A DNA stretch of 64,000 bases from Pegoplata infirma (GCA_963921195.1 OY992540.1:59218844-59282843); one strand, 5' to 3'. Shown: positions 22,682 through 33,897, numbered from the stretch's first letter. Made by a program: numbers and translations. The notes: a model not told the origin generated them from the sequence alone.

Positions 22682-23578
22682 CAACACTCAGATTTATAAT
22701 ATTAATAGGGATTTTTATGAAGTTTTGGAGATTTATGTGAAAATCGAGAAGGTGGTTGTATGTGGACTACAAGTGGAACTAATCAGATTTCTTTAAAATT
22801 TATAATGGTGATTTGTGAATACAAAATACGCTCACCTGCCAAGTTACGAAACGATATCTATTATTATAGTCATTTTAATCCAATTAAAAGGGAAATTTGT
22901 ATGGAGGCCATGTCTAAACATGGACAGATGTTTTCAATTTCTATGGGTTTCATTCTTGGGCCAAAAGAAGCATAAGTCTCAAATGTCACCGTTTACATGG
23001 ACAGACGGACGGACATAGCTAAATCGACTCAAAAAGTGATTCTGAGTCTATTGTTATGCTAAAAAGTGAATCTAGGAACAATATTTCGAGTAGCTAAAAA
23101 CATCAGCACGAACTCAATATAGTAGATTCACAAAAAAACAATGAAAAAAATTATTTTGTTGATTTTTGAAAATATGGTTGATTATGACGATTTTTCTACA
23201 AATTTCGTAGTTTTTTTTTTGGCGATTTATAACCAAAATTGCGTCAACCCTGGTTGACACATTGAAAGAGTCGAAGTAAAATTTGTGATTGGGAAAATTT
23301 TGAAATTGTACTTAATCAGTCAGTGGAGTACTGCCGTACTTTTGATCTCCGAATTGTACTGAAAAAAGTACAATTGTACTGACTTTATCATCCCTGATTT
23401 AATTGTCTAATCTTGGTTCTACACAGCGTATGAGTATTATTTATGCAAATATTTGTTACTCATCCGCTATGCTGAAACAAGAAAATACAGGCAAATGCAA
23501 AATTCTTATAAAATTTAATATTCAAATGCGAGTTTCTTAAAAAAAACGAAAACCACGCGTCTTTGTATAGTATATTAG

Positions 23579-24705
23579 TATATATTTAGTACTCATATAA
23601 GAGAACATTAAATAAAATATGTTTTGTGATACACAAACTTGTGCATGTAACTTCTAATGTTTAACATAAAGCTTTAATAATGTTAACAACATAACATTAA
23701 AAGTGCTTTTAAAAGCATTTTAAAGCTTACTGTGTATTTTACAAAACTCTACAAAAACTTGTTAAGAAAAGCTTTCAAATTGAGAGGGAGAGTAAAACTA
23801 GTGTGTGTTTTTTTATTTAGAAGACCCCATTCTTTGAAAACATTAATGAAGATCATTTGCAGAAAAAAATCTTGTTTTGTCTTAGGTTAGTTCTGCATTT
23901 TAAGCATCAATCATCCACATTGATGTTTATGTGAAAAATGCAGTTTTTTTTTCTTCTTTATTTAGAGATGATCATCATTTTTGTCTTGTTGTTGTCTACT
24001 TTTTACTAATTTTTACCATAAACAATCAATTGTGTTAAGTGTTATGCCACGAGTGACCTATTTTCCGATTTTCTCAGTCATCATAGTTTGTTGTGGATGG
24101 ATGCTGTAGTGTTTTTAAGGCAGATGATATTTTTCTTTTGCTACTTCAAAGTTAGTTGATGAATCAAAAATATAGTTTATGTATTTAAAAAATGTCTTGT
24201 TAATTTTTTTGTGATTTATTTTATTAAGGAAGTTTTTTTGTTTTAGTTTTGCAGTTTTGCTGCATATTAAAAGAAAATTTCCGCTTTATTGTCAAAATTA
24301 ATGAATGTTGCAACTGTTAACGTTTTTTTTTGTGTTTTTTTTTTTTTGCCAGAAGTTAGTTGTATTTTTAGTAGTAGCGGTTGTTTTAGTTTAGTTCATG
24401 TTTATTTTTAAAAACAAGTTTAAATTCTGATTCTATACAGGTAAATATGTATTAAGTAGTCTCTTATATACACAGATATTTAGTTACCCTATTATTAGTC
24501 TTGCTACATTTATGTTGTTATTATATGTTTTGAACAAAGATGTAAAGGAATTATTTCTTTAGTTTCAGTTTTTCCACCAAACTACATTATGGAAAATAAA
24601 CTTAAGTAAACTAAAGTTAAAATTTAAAAAAAAGTTATAACTTTTTTTTTTTCAAAACTGGATAACTAAATACGTCTGTAAAATTAACAAACCAGTCTGC
24701 TGTTT
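23579..24705. other. AT-rich stretch without genes
   Basis: No gene or defined repeat seen. At 23830-24500 the sequence is comparatively non-repetitive and may be unique host intron or flank. T-runs are frequent but no exon signal is convincing. Confidence 0.5.
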
Positions 24706-25372
24706 TTTATACCCTCCAACCACAGTATGGGGGTATACTCACTTTGTCATTCCGTTTGTAACGCATAGAAATATGGGTCGGGGACCCCATAAAGTATATA
24801 TATTATTGATCTATGAACGATTATAAGTCATTCTATGAATGTCCGTCCGTCTTTATTAAGCACGATTCAGTCCAAAATAAAAGAGCTAGACTCCTGAAAA
24901 TTGGCCCGAATGTGTCCCATAGTCATAGGCAGGTTATGTTCGGAAATGGGTAAAATCGGATAAGGGGCAAAAAAGTTCTCCCTTGAAGAACTAAAAAAAC
25001 CTCTATAAAAACTCTATTTTTTACAGCTTTTTTGCATTTTTGTTAAACAAATGAAACCTTTTTATGTCAGAAGGAGTTAAAAGTCATACAGTTAATCCCC
25101 GGTTAATCCCAAAATATCAATTTTTTGCCCCGCCCCCTTTTGTGGGCGTGGATTAAAAAAAAACCTAAAAATTAAAAGAAAATGGTATAACCAAAGTTCA
25201 AAAAGCATAATAAATAATTTAGTAAACATTTATCGCGTTGGGGAAGGTATCCCCCAGCACCCCCACAGAGCCCCTCCCCAAAAACGCCTCTGAAACTTTT
25301 TATATGTACTTTAACATGTTGGAGGGTATCAAAGATTCGGCACAGCCGAATTTAATACTCTCACTTGTTTTT
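24706..25372 (-). mobile_element. Mini-me-like element, subfamily C, near full length
   Basis: In element orientation it starts ACAAGTGAGAGTATTAAATT with hairpin TTCGGCTGTGCCGAA, and has a GACGGACGGACATTCATAG core followed by an ATATATAT tract. It ends with a hairpin (CCCCATACTGTGGTTGG) and GAGGGTATAAAA. The plan is identical to subfamily B although much of the middle differs. Best single reference copy of C along with 56484-57000. Confidence 0.85.
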
Positions 25373-25439
25373 TTTAATTTTGATCATTTTTAGTTTAAGG
25401 GTTTTAAATTACACAAAATCTAAAAAAAATTACATCTTA

Positions 25440-26290
25440 AAAAAACTTAAAATTAAAAAAAAAGGAAATTTTTGTGTAAAATAACAAAATAATCTGCAAA
25501 AAATCTGCACAAAAATATTTTTAAATTCAGCAAAGAGAATCAATAAAATTGCAGAACATTTTTTGTTGTTTTCTAAAACTGAATGGCAGAAAATTTACTT
25601 AAAATATCCATTTCAGCAAAAACAAGTAAAAAAGTTAAATTCGGCCTTGCCGAATGTAGTGATACCCTTCACAATTTCAAAAAGATTATTGCCAAAAACT
25701 TTATTTAAAAGGAAATTACTTAAAAAATTTTTTTTTTTGAAAAAAAAATTTTGGTAAAAAAAAATCCGCGATTTTTTTATTTTTTTGTCAAAAAATATGT
25801 TCACACTTGTTTAAATACCATTTGGTGTTCAATTATGTTCACATATGTCAACCAGAAGCCGAATTAAAGCATTTTGTAGGTTATGTTGAATGTACTGAAA
25901 TTTTTGAAGTGTGCTTACATTTTCGCTCATAACTTTTGAACCGCTGAACCGATATCGCTCAAATGCAATACCAAACTTCTCGGGAGAACTTCCAATAAAT
26001 ATGTTAAGTTTCAGTCATCTCTGTGCAATATTTTGGCCGTGATAGCATTTTCCACAGACAGACAGACGGACAGACGGACATCGCTAGAATGTCTTAAAAT
26101 CGATCGGGTATCATGAATATATATACTTTATGGGGTCCCAGACCGATATTTCGATGAGTTACAAACGGAATGACTAACTTATATATACCCTCTATCACTA
26201 AGTGGAGGGTATAAAAAAATCTGCAAAAGCTGTGCAGATTTTTCAAATTGAAAGTCATTTTACAGATTTTTTGACACAGTTTTTCTTTTT
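25440..26290. mobile_element. F2: right part of an F element, interrupted
   Basis: Matches F1 from about 16600 to 16810, including AATCTGCACAAAA, AATTGAAAGTCATTTTACAG and TTTTTTGACA. Split at a CAGCAAAA site by mini-me B copy 3. The left part and both clean termini are missing. Confidence 0.65.
25617..26217 (+). mobile_element. Mini-me-like element, subfamily B, copy 3
   Basis: Begins AAAACAAGTAAAAAAGTT with the TTCGGCCTTGCCGAA hairpin and ends GGAGGGTATAAAA. It has short internal deletions in the A/T-run region compared with copy 1. Confidence 0.88.
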
Positions 26291-26365
26291 TTTACATTTT
26301 ATTTTTTACATTCGTAGACAGATTTTTACAAAGTAATTTATTATGATTTTTACGTTTATCATATC

Positions 26366-27228
26366 TAGAGTTTTTCACGGGAGTTGCCGTAAATTTTCGA
26401 TCCCGAAATCCCGGGAAATAGACCGGGAATTTTCATTTCTTTGAAATTGCTGATTTTTCGACTTCTATTGATTATTTTGTATGTGACTTTTTAGAGATTT
26501 TATTAAAATTCTTAATAATTGATGGCAGAAACGTGCACAGGGACCAGGAGGGCTTTAAAAGTACTCCAAAAGAGACCTTCTAACTAAAAAATGTCATAAA
26601 ATCTGAAACCTACGAAATGAAAAAAGTTTCACAATATCTAAATCTTCGATAGGATATAATTATCAGAACCTGATACTTTTTTTCCGAAGCTGAAAAATTT
26701 TCTTTCTGAGACCTGCAATAGAAAAATTTGCAGTATGAATATTTGTTTCTATAGAAAATATTTATGTCTCTGGGCATGATTCTTTTGAATCGATAAATTG
26801 ATATAAAATCTGTGTAAGGAATGACTGAAATTAACGGATTTTTCTTTTAGAAACCAGAATTTAAAAAAAAATTTATAATTTTTTGGGGTAAATTTTCTTA
26901 TAATTTCATTTCTCTGAAACAGTTACTTTTAGTTTTAGAGACATAATTGAGAAATTCTTCTGAATCAGTTTCATTGTGATTTAGAGGCAAAGCGTTGAGA
27001 ACCAATTGTAAAAATGAATTAAAATGAATTATAAAAACTGTGTAACAAAAATTGCTCTTTTTTCTCGAACATTATAAATAGTGTAATCGCATTCATAAGG
27101 TTTTTATATATTTTTTAACAAAAAATTTGGGTTTTTAGCTTTTGCTGGAATTCCCGGGATCATGGGAAATTTAAAAATGAATCCCGCTTTCTCGGGAAGT
27201 GAAGAAGTTCGGGAAAAGAAAAACTCTA
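26366..27228. mobile_element. hAT-like element (TAGAGTTTTTC ends, CCCGGGA repeats)
   Basis: Left end TAGAGTTTTTC at 26366, right end reversed TTAGAGTTTTTC. The 8-bp flanks ATCATATC at 26358-26365 and 27229-27236 are identical. Subterminal CCCGGGAATT / TCCCGGGA motifs lie at both ends and also occur in fragments near 41745-41815 and 46280-46405. The middle has decayed TCTGAGAC-like sequence. No transposase. Confidence 0.9.
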
Positions 27229-27241
27229 ATCATATCAGATA

Positions 27242-28035
27242 TGAGGCATTCCACGCCAAATGTCCAGCGAAAAAAAACATGTGTACCGTAAATTTCGAAA
27301 TAGGTTGTATGGATAGCCTTATATGGAACTAAGAAAATTGCGCTTTTGGTTTTTTAATTTTTCAAAAACTGGGCTTAGGCGGCGTGTTCAAGTATTGGAA
27401 AAATGGTAAAATTTGTGTCGAATTGCCTTGTTTAAATATTTATCAAATAAAAACATTATTGTATATTTTTGTATGGGCTATCGATTGAAAAATTTTTTTG
27501 AAAATTTTTCAGAACATGTTCTGAATTTTAAATTTTTTAAAAATGTCAATTTATCAAAAATCCGGCCACTTTTTTTAAATTTTTTTTTTTAAGTTTACAT
27601 GTTTGTCTAACCACACAAAAAAAATTAAGACATGTGTTTTTCGTTTTTTTTTCAAGAAAATCGCATTTGAATATTAAATTTCATAACAATTTTGTAATTT
27701 GCTTGTATTTTCTTGTTTCAACGTAGCGAATGAGTATTAAATATTTGCATAAATATTACTCATACGCTATGTTGAAACAATAAAATACAAGCACATTACT
27801 AAATTGTAATGAAATTCAAAATGCAAATGCGATTTTCTCGAAAAAAAAAAAACGAAAAACACATGTCTGAATTGTTTTGAGTGGATAGACAACATCAAAA
27901 CTTCAAAAAAAAAAAAAAAAAAATTAAAAAAAAAAATAAAAGCGGCCCGATTTTTTGATAAATTGACTTTTTTAAAAATGAAAAATTTCAGAACGGGTTC
28001 TAAAAATTTTCCAAAAAAAAAATTTAATCGATAGC
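27242..28035. mobile_element. D5: palindromic D element
   Basis: Left end TGAGGCATTCCACGCCAAAT. The arms are mirrored through a centre at about 27745 (ACGTAGCGAATGAGTATT against TACTCATACGCTATGTTG). TTGTATGGGCTATCGATT near 27472 faces AATCGATAGCCCATACAAAA near 28025. The right TIR is missing. The - frame at 27767-28099 is AT-run translation. Confidence 0.7.
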
Positions 28036-28158
28036 CCATACAAAACCCATATTTGTTGTGAAATGCATCATAGTCACGTTCAAATATGTATTCATTCAAA
28101 TATGTATTCTGAGATCACATTTGCGTATGAGTAACAAATATACATAAATACTTATAAC

Positions 28159-28722
28159 TAGGGATGAGATTTCCATGCAAATGCATGTTTTTTGTCGATA
28201 GTCTAAAAACTATATCGTTCAATTATCTTTCCGAATCAAGAAATTTGAGTTAAAATGGCATCGATTTGTTTTTGCATATTTTGGTGAAAATGCATATTTT
28301 TGCATATTTTTGTTTAAAATGCATATTTTGTGCATATTTCCAACTTTTTAGTGCATATTTTTGCATATTTTGGCATAATTTGCAAAAACACAAATTGTAA
28401 TTTATTTGTTTCAAAAACTATTTTAAATTTTAAAAATTTATTTTGGAAATAAGAAAAAAATTTTTATTCTTTAAATTTTTTTTTATAGATTGTCTTAACT
28501 TCTAAAAAAATCTTGCTTATATAAAGTTTTAAATTTGACCATTTAAATCCGGCGTTACATTTTGCTTTTTAAAAAGTTTTTCCTATGAAAACAAGATTTT
28601 TATTGCACATATTTTTTTTTTTAGTGCATATTTTTAGGTTTTTTAGTGCATATTTTGAATTTTTTAGCGCATATTTTAAGCGCATATTTTCGATTTTTTA
28701 GTGCATGAAAATCTCATCCCTA
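28159..28722. mobile_element. hAT-like element (TAGGGATGAGATTT ends, TGCATATTTT repeats)
   Basis: Ends TAGGGATGAGATTTCCATGC and, reversed, TAGGGATGAGATTTTCATGC, a 20-bp TIR with one mismatch. Identical 8-bp flanks CTTATAAC at 28151-28158 and 28723-28730. Both subterminal regions are built of TTAGTGCATATTTTTG-like repeats containing ATGCAT/TGCATA. No coding capacity. Confidence 0.93.
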
Positions 28723-28730
28723 CTTATAAC

Positions 28731-30074
28731 TAATACGTTAGCATTGAACTTTTTTTAAATTTATTTAAATTAATTTTTATTTTTTTTTTTGGATTTTAAT
28801 TTGAAATTTACATTTAAAATTTTAAAAAATTTTAAGTAAGTTGCACTGACGAATATAAAACAGAAATTTCAAATTTTCATTAGAATTTTTAAATGGAGGT
28901 TTCAAATTTGAAATATATTCTTTGAATTTTAATAAAATCTTTAAAATTTAAATAGAATCTTTAAATTAAAAAATATTATAAACTTTTTTTAGAAAAAGTA
29001 AATAACAAAAAAAAAAGAATTTAGGAAAAAATCAGATAATGAAGGAAAATCATGAAAAAAGCAAAATCTAATCTAATTTTCTCGAACACTTGAAAAAGTC
29101 TTTGGAATTTATTCACATTTTAAATTTATATTGAGTACATTCCTTCAAAGCTCTGCCACTGTACTTGTATGCAATTGTTATTCGGTCTTTTTGTTTTTTT
29201 TTTTTTTAAAAAAAGTCTTGTGAAAAATAAAACTGGTTTTTTAACTGTCATTTTGCAAAAAACTCCCTTGAACATATTTCGTTTAACCCTATAGCTGAAC
29301 ATTATTTTCAAAAATTTTACTTAACCATTAGCTTGCCATTGAAAATCAACACTGCAAGCTAAATATATTTTTTGAGATTTTTCTTTTTAAAATCGAAAAT
29401 ATGCGCTTAAAATATGCTCTAAAAAGATAAAAAATATGCACTAACATCATAAAATACGTGTTTTTATACAAAAAAAAAGTGTTAAAAAGAAAAAAATAAA
29501 AACAATTAAAAAATATATTCTTAAAATTTAAATAATATTTGAAAGAAATACTTTTAGTCTGTGTTTTTTTTTTTTGCTTATTTATGCCAAAATATGCTAA
29601 AATATGCACTTAAAGTAAATTAGTATTTACTAAAAAATGCAAGAAATAACTCGATGCCATTTTAACGCAAATTTCATGATTTGGAAAGATAATTGCATGT
29701 TTTGTTGCATATAAATATTTTAAAGAATTTTTTTTAAGTGTTAGGTTTACTTGTTATGTTCTAATTTATTGACATTGGCGCAGTTTAGGGTTAATCTTTT
29801 GTATTTGCAGTACGTTTTTGTAAGCATATGGTTGTAATAAATAGCGTATAGAATTACATTTGGCAGGGGGTTTTAAGAAGTTAAACAATTATCTGTTTCT
29901 TTCTTTTTCAATTAAACATAGTTAGTCTGTATAGAAATTTAATAAAATAGTACTCGTATTAAATAACTTTGGTGTAAAAAGTGGAAAAAAGTTATTTTTG
30001 TAAAATTAATATCAATTACAAATAATGATTTATAGAGTAACCAGATTTATTTTGAAAACAAAATAATTTTTTTT
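28731..30074. other. AT-rich stretch with a degenerate TGCATATTTT-type copy
   Basis: No gene seen. At about 29320-29720 AAAATATGCGCTTAAAATATG and AATATGCACTAA motifs repeat in the orientation opposite to the 28159 element, suggesting an eroded relative without clear ends. The rest is AT-rich and unassigned. Confidence 0.5.
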
Positions 30075-31140
30075 TATCAGAATCTGATACTTTTTCTATA
30101 TTAAAAATGTCCCAGACTCTGAGACTTTTTCTATAGGAAAAATGTCTCAGAATCTAAAACTTTTTCTACAGGAAATATGTCCCAGAATCTGAAACTTTTT
30201 CTATAAGAAAAATGTCCCAGAATCTGAAACTTTTTCAAAAGGAGAAATGTCTCGAATCTGAGACTTTTTCTATAGGAAAAATGTCTCAGAATCTGAGACT
30301 TTTTCTAAAAGAAAAATGTCTCAGAATCTGAGACTTTTTCTACTGGATAAATTTCTCAGAATCTAAGACATTTTCTAAGGGAAAAATGTCTCAGAATCTG
30401 AGACTTTTTCTACAGAAAATATGTCCCAGAACCTGAAACTTTTTCTATAAGAAAAATGTCTCAGAATCTTTTCTATAAGAAAAATGTCTTAGAATTTGAG
30501 ACATTTTCTATAGGAAAAATGTCTCAGAATCTGAGACTTTTTCAATAGGAGAAATACCTCAGAATCTGAGACTTTTTCTCTAGAAAAAATGTCTCAGCAT
30601 CTGAGACTTTTCTATGAGAAAACTTTATCAGAGTCTGAGACTTTTTCTATAGGAAAAATGTCTCAGAATCTGAGATCTTTTCTATGGGAAAAATATCTCA
30701 GAATCTGAGACTTTTTCTATAGAAAAAATATTTTAGAATCTGAGACTTTTTCTATAGGAAAAATATATCAAAATCTGTGACTTTTTCTTTGAGAAAAATG
30801 TCAGAGAATCTGAGACTTCTTCTATGGGAAAAATGTCTCAGAATCTGATACTTTTTCTATAGGAAAAATGTCTCAGAATCTGAGACTTTTTCTATAGGAA
30901 AAATGTCTCAGAATCTGAGACTTTTTCTATAGGAAAAATGTCTCAGAATCTGAGACTTTTTCTATAGGAAAAATGTCTCAGAATCTGAGACTTTTTCTAA
31001 AAAAAAAAATGTCTCAGAATCTGAGACTTTTTTTATTGGAAAAATTTCTCAGAATCTGAGACTTTTTCTATAGGAAAAATGTCTCAGAATCAGACTTTTT
31101 TATACAAAAAAATATCTCAGAATCTATGACTTTCTATTGA
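30075..31140. repeat. 35-bp minisatellite, main array
   Basis: About 30 units of TCTCAGAATCTGAGAC + TTTTTCTATAGGAAAAATG. Units at 30840-30990 are nearly identical; both array edges are more diverged, the usual picture of recent homogenisation in the middle. Each unit holds the 7+3+7 palindrome around GTCTCAG-AAT-CTGAGAC. Confidence 0.95.
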
Positions 31141-32317
31141 AAAAAAAATAGTTTTCTTATCAATACGTCAAAATATTACCAAAATTAATACAACCCATCT
31201 GCTTTTGATGCAAAAAATATAAAATGTGTTAAAAATATATCATGACTCTTTTTTTTTTAAATTAGGGCATATAAATTTAAAAATAATCCCATATTCTAAA
31301 CTGTAACACAACATGACTGACTCATGTGGAATTCTATTATTCAGTTAGAGCTTCACGCAAAATGTGAATATCATGCAAACTTTAACTGTTTTTTTTGAAA
31401 AAAAATAAAATAAGAAGTTCTTTATTTAATTAACAGTACTTGCTGGCAACCTTGTTTTTTTTTTATTTGTCGCAAGTATTTTTTTTTTCATACAATTAAC
31501 CCTACAATATTATGGGAAATTTAAACCAATTAAAACTGTAAAACAACTCCTGCTGCAGCATTAACGCTACTCTACACAAAATACAAAAAATAAATCGAAA
31601 AACTTTGACGAAAGCAACCAAAACATGAAATAAACAAACTTTTGCGATTGCGCTGTGTAGAAAATCGGCAGCAGAGATGGTAAAGACAATTTCAAAAAGT
31701 GTACTTTTATGAGATGAATCACATAATACGATGTATTTCTGCTAAAAATTTAGATCTACTATTTTTTCTACGTTAAGCTTTCGAAGGTGATGTCTCAAAA
31801 ATCGTTTAATCGATTTTTTGTCGAAATTCGTGTTTAGCGGGTGGCTGTCGGCAAAATCGTCCAAAATATTTAAAAAATGCCCGAAAAAGAAAAATTCGAA
31901 TCGTTGACCAAAATTAACGAAAAGTAGAACAAAAGTTAAATAAAAAATTAAAAAAAAATTGTTTTTCCCATAACATATTAAAGTTAAGGATTGTTCATCC
32001 GCGAACAGTTATTTTAAATTCTGGGAATGTACGAAGACTGGCATTCTCTTCATTTTTTGATTTTCCCAAGTACGTTTTCAGCTAATCGGATTAAATTTAC
32101 CTGTGGTACCCGGCGATCAAAGTTTTGAATTGCAAAAAAATTAAAAAAATATATATGACTTGTGACACAGCATATTTATTAATTTTGAATTTAAAATAAA
32201 AGTTCGTTTAAAGTTCTATGAAAGGGTCAAAGAAAAGAAATTCTGTAAATTATTTTTTTAAATTTTTTGAACGTAGCAAAAATTAATTGCAAATTTCAAG
32301 TAGCAATATCTCGAAAA
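31141..32317. other. AT-rich stretch; dispersed repeat at its end
   Basis: No gene seen. At 32200-32315 the phrases TTCTATGAAAGGGTCAAAGA and TTTCAAGTAGCAATATCTCG match the repeat at 61105-61205, so this is part of a dispersed palindromic repeat. A hAT-like start, CAGAGATGGTAAAG near 31673, has no partner that I could find. Confidence 0.5.
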
Positions 32318-32500
32318 CCCATGCGTGGGTACAAGGGGGGGGGGGGGGGGTGGGGGGTGAAGGGGAAATTCCACCCCGCCAGACCAAATTTCAAAATAAA
32401 GAGGAAAAAAAGAAACAGAAAGAAAAAAAGAAAGAATTAAATTTTCTAAAAAAATTTTCCGAACGAAAAAAAGAAAAAGGGAAGTATCTCAAGCCCTATG
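32318..32500. repeat. G-run plus polypurine dispersed repeat, copy 2
   Basis: ATGCGTGGGTACAAGG followed by an uninterrupted run of about 14 G, TGGGGGG and AAGGGG, then CCAGACCAAATTTCAAA and a GAAAGAAA purine strand. Strong G-quadruplex potential in a very AT-rich setting. Same order as the copy at 6700. Confidence 0.85.
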
Positions 32501-32712
32501 AACCAATTTGCCTAAAACTTAAAATATATATAAATGAGACCATTTTAAGGTTGGGGTGTTGCGGCTTATCGGCCATATCGGGGATTTAGGGGTTCAAAAA
32601 ATGGGTCAAAAATTGGCGAAAAAACCGATTTTTAATTTTTCAGCGATTTCTTTCTAAGAAACTATATGATGTTTCCATATGAGAAGAAAGGTTTTTTAAT
32701 GCCTTTCCAACG

Positions 32713-33702
32713 CACAGTGGCCGAAATGGACAATCTAGCGGCGCTTAATTCGGAAATGTAAAATAATAAAGACCAATGCTTATTTGCGATTATAACATTT
32801 TTAAATAATTAATTTTTAAACAATATTTATATATTTTTATGTATTTTGGGAAATTTATGTGAATATTGGGAGGGTGGTTTGTATGAGGCCTAGAAATTAA
32901 AATCGTCCGATTCCGTTAAAATTTAGAGCGATTGTTTATGAATATAAAAAACATTTATCGGTCGAATTTCAATAGGATATCTTGAATACTATTGTTAGGG
33001 GTATTTAAGTAAAACTTGAAGGGGACATTTACATGGGTGCTATGGATTAACATGGATTGATTTTGTCAAAATTTAATAGATTTTGTTCTTGCGATAAAAG
33101 AAACTTAAATTTCAAATTTCAGCCAAATCGATTGAAAATTGTGGTCTGTATCGCGTTTATACTGTTTATTTGGACAGCCAGATGGACCCTAAAAACCGAA
33201 CAACCTGCGCGAAGTAGCACGCCATACTGAAACGTCACAACAAAAATAACCCAAAATAATAAACAAAACAGGAATTGGACTGAATACGATCGAATTTCAA
33301 AAGTTGCAGTCCATGAAACTATAGTTTATATCACAAATGTAAACTTCTATAATGAACTAATAATAAACTAGATACACACAGGGCACAAACATTTATTTTT
33401 GAGTTAAAACATATCTTTTACTTTCAATTAAAACTTTTTGGCTCAAAATGTATAAACAATTGACTTAAACGTGTCAAGAAAAACTTACTGAGTAATTTGG
33501 CCCCAAATTCCTTTAATACACTTGCTGCATAAAATGTATATTTGATAGCTTACAGCTGTGCGAATTTTAAGAGAAAAACAAAATTAAAAACGTTAATTTT
33601 CTCTGTAAAGTATAGGTAATCGATACAGTGCAAAACATTTATCAGTTTTAATTTTTTAATTTTGACTAAAACGCCGCTAGATCAGTGATTTCGACCACAG
33701 TG
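32713..33702. mobile_element. Inverted-repeat element with CACWGTGGYCGAAAT ends
   Basis: Left end CACAGTGGCCGAAAT and reversed right end CACTGTGGTCGAAAT, each followed after a short gap by ATCTAGCGGCG. No convincing target duplication. The first bases resemble Transib ends (and the RSS heptamer CACAGTG), but without a duplication or transposase this is only a lead. Contains a mini-me A fragment. Confidence 0.55.
32825..33200 (+). mobile_element. Mini-me A fragment
   Basis: Matches subfamily A in GGGAAATTTATGTGAATATT, GGGTGGTTTGTATG, ATCGTCCGATTCC and ATTTCAAATTTCAGCCAAAT. Ends in a decayed GGACAGCCAGATGGACC, the remnant of the GAC tract. Confidence 0.65.
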
Positions 33703-33897
33703 CAGTGGTTCAAAAGTTATGATCAAAAGACGGAATTTCGTTCGGCAAGGGGTTTTCGTGAATTTACGAGATAAAAAGCACGCTAACTTTCAAAAGGCAA
33801 TTCTGAGGATGCTGAAGCTTGGCATATATATTTGTCGTTCCTCTGACCTGGTTCGTATTGAATTTCAGCCAAATCGGTCCAGTGCCACATTTGGCCA

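Larger units (their letters stand above)
20051..22711. mobile_element. GACA-tailed dispersed element with tandem 160-bp core
   Basis: Begins CTACTAGCTGTTTTGCACCC, with GGCGTTGCCCGGG, and ends with a (GACA)n tract plus a TTTATAATATTAATAGGGA tail. It was inserted into mini-me A between AAAATATTTA and TTTTTATGAAG. It contains about ten copies of a 160-bp unit. No reverse transcriptase or transposase frame is evident, so it is non-autonomous. The asymmetric head and microsatellite tail suggest a retroposed or Helitron-type origin, but I cannot decide. Confidence 0.65.
18175..23128 (+). mobile_element. Mini-me-like element, subfamily A, layer 3, split twice
   Basis: Left part 18175-18370 has the TTCTACACCAGTGTTTCCCGG and AACCGATTCGATC phrases of subfamily A. 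The middle part is 19967-20050. The right part, 22712-23128, has GGAGATTTATGTGAA, GACAGACGGACGGACATAGC and a decayed 3' end. The break points are a hAT-like element with 8-bp duplication and the GACA-tailed element. The 50980-51752 copy shows the uninterrupted order. Confidence 0.75.
18079..23396. mobile_element. hAT-like element (CAGGGATGATAAA ends), layer 2
   Basis: Both ends are CAGGGATGATAAA (right end reversed), an exact 13-bp TIR. Flanks are ATTTGATT (18071-18078) and ATTTAATT (23397-23404), an 8-bp duplication with one change. Subterminal GTACTGACT/GTACTGA motifs occur on both sides. The interval is 5.3 kb only because of later insertions; its own sequence is about 370 bp. No transposase. 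Confidence 0.85.
17628..23578. mobile_element. D4: palindromic D element, outermost layer of the deepest nest
   Basis: Left end TGAGGCATTCCACACCAAAT. The left arm resembles D5 (27242) through the phrase GTGTGATTTTCGTTTTTT. The palindrome centre is at about 23445 (AGCGTATGAGTATT...TACTCATCCGCT) and the right arm continues to about 23575. No right terminal sequence was found, so it is truncated or its edge is missed. It is interrupted by the hAT-like element at 18079-23396; D5 gives the uninterrupted layout. Confidence 0.7.

Noticed and set aside
27767..28099. 110-codon - frame
   Set aside because: Poly-Phe/Lys translation of A/T runs within the right arm of D5.
1480..31140. Regular 35-bp repeats that could be mistaken for a CRISPR array
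   Set aside because: There are no unique spacers: the units are head-to-tail and nearly identical across the whole period, and the genome is eukaryotic in character.
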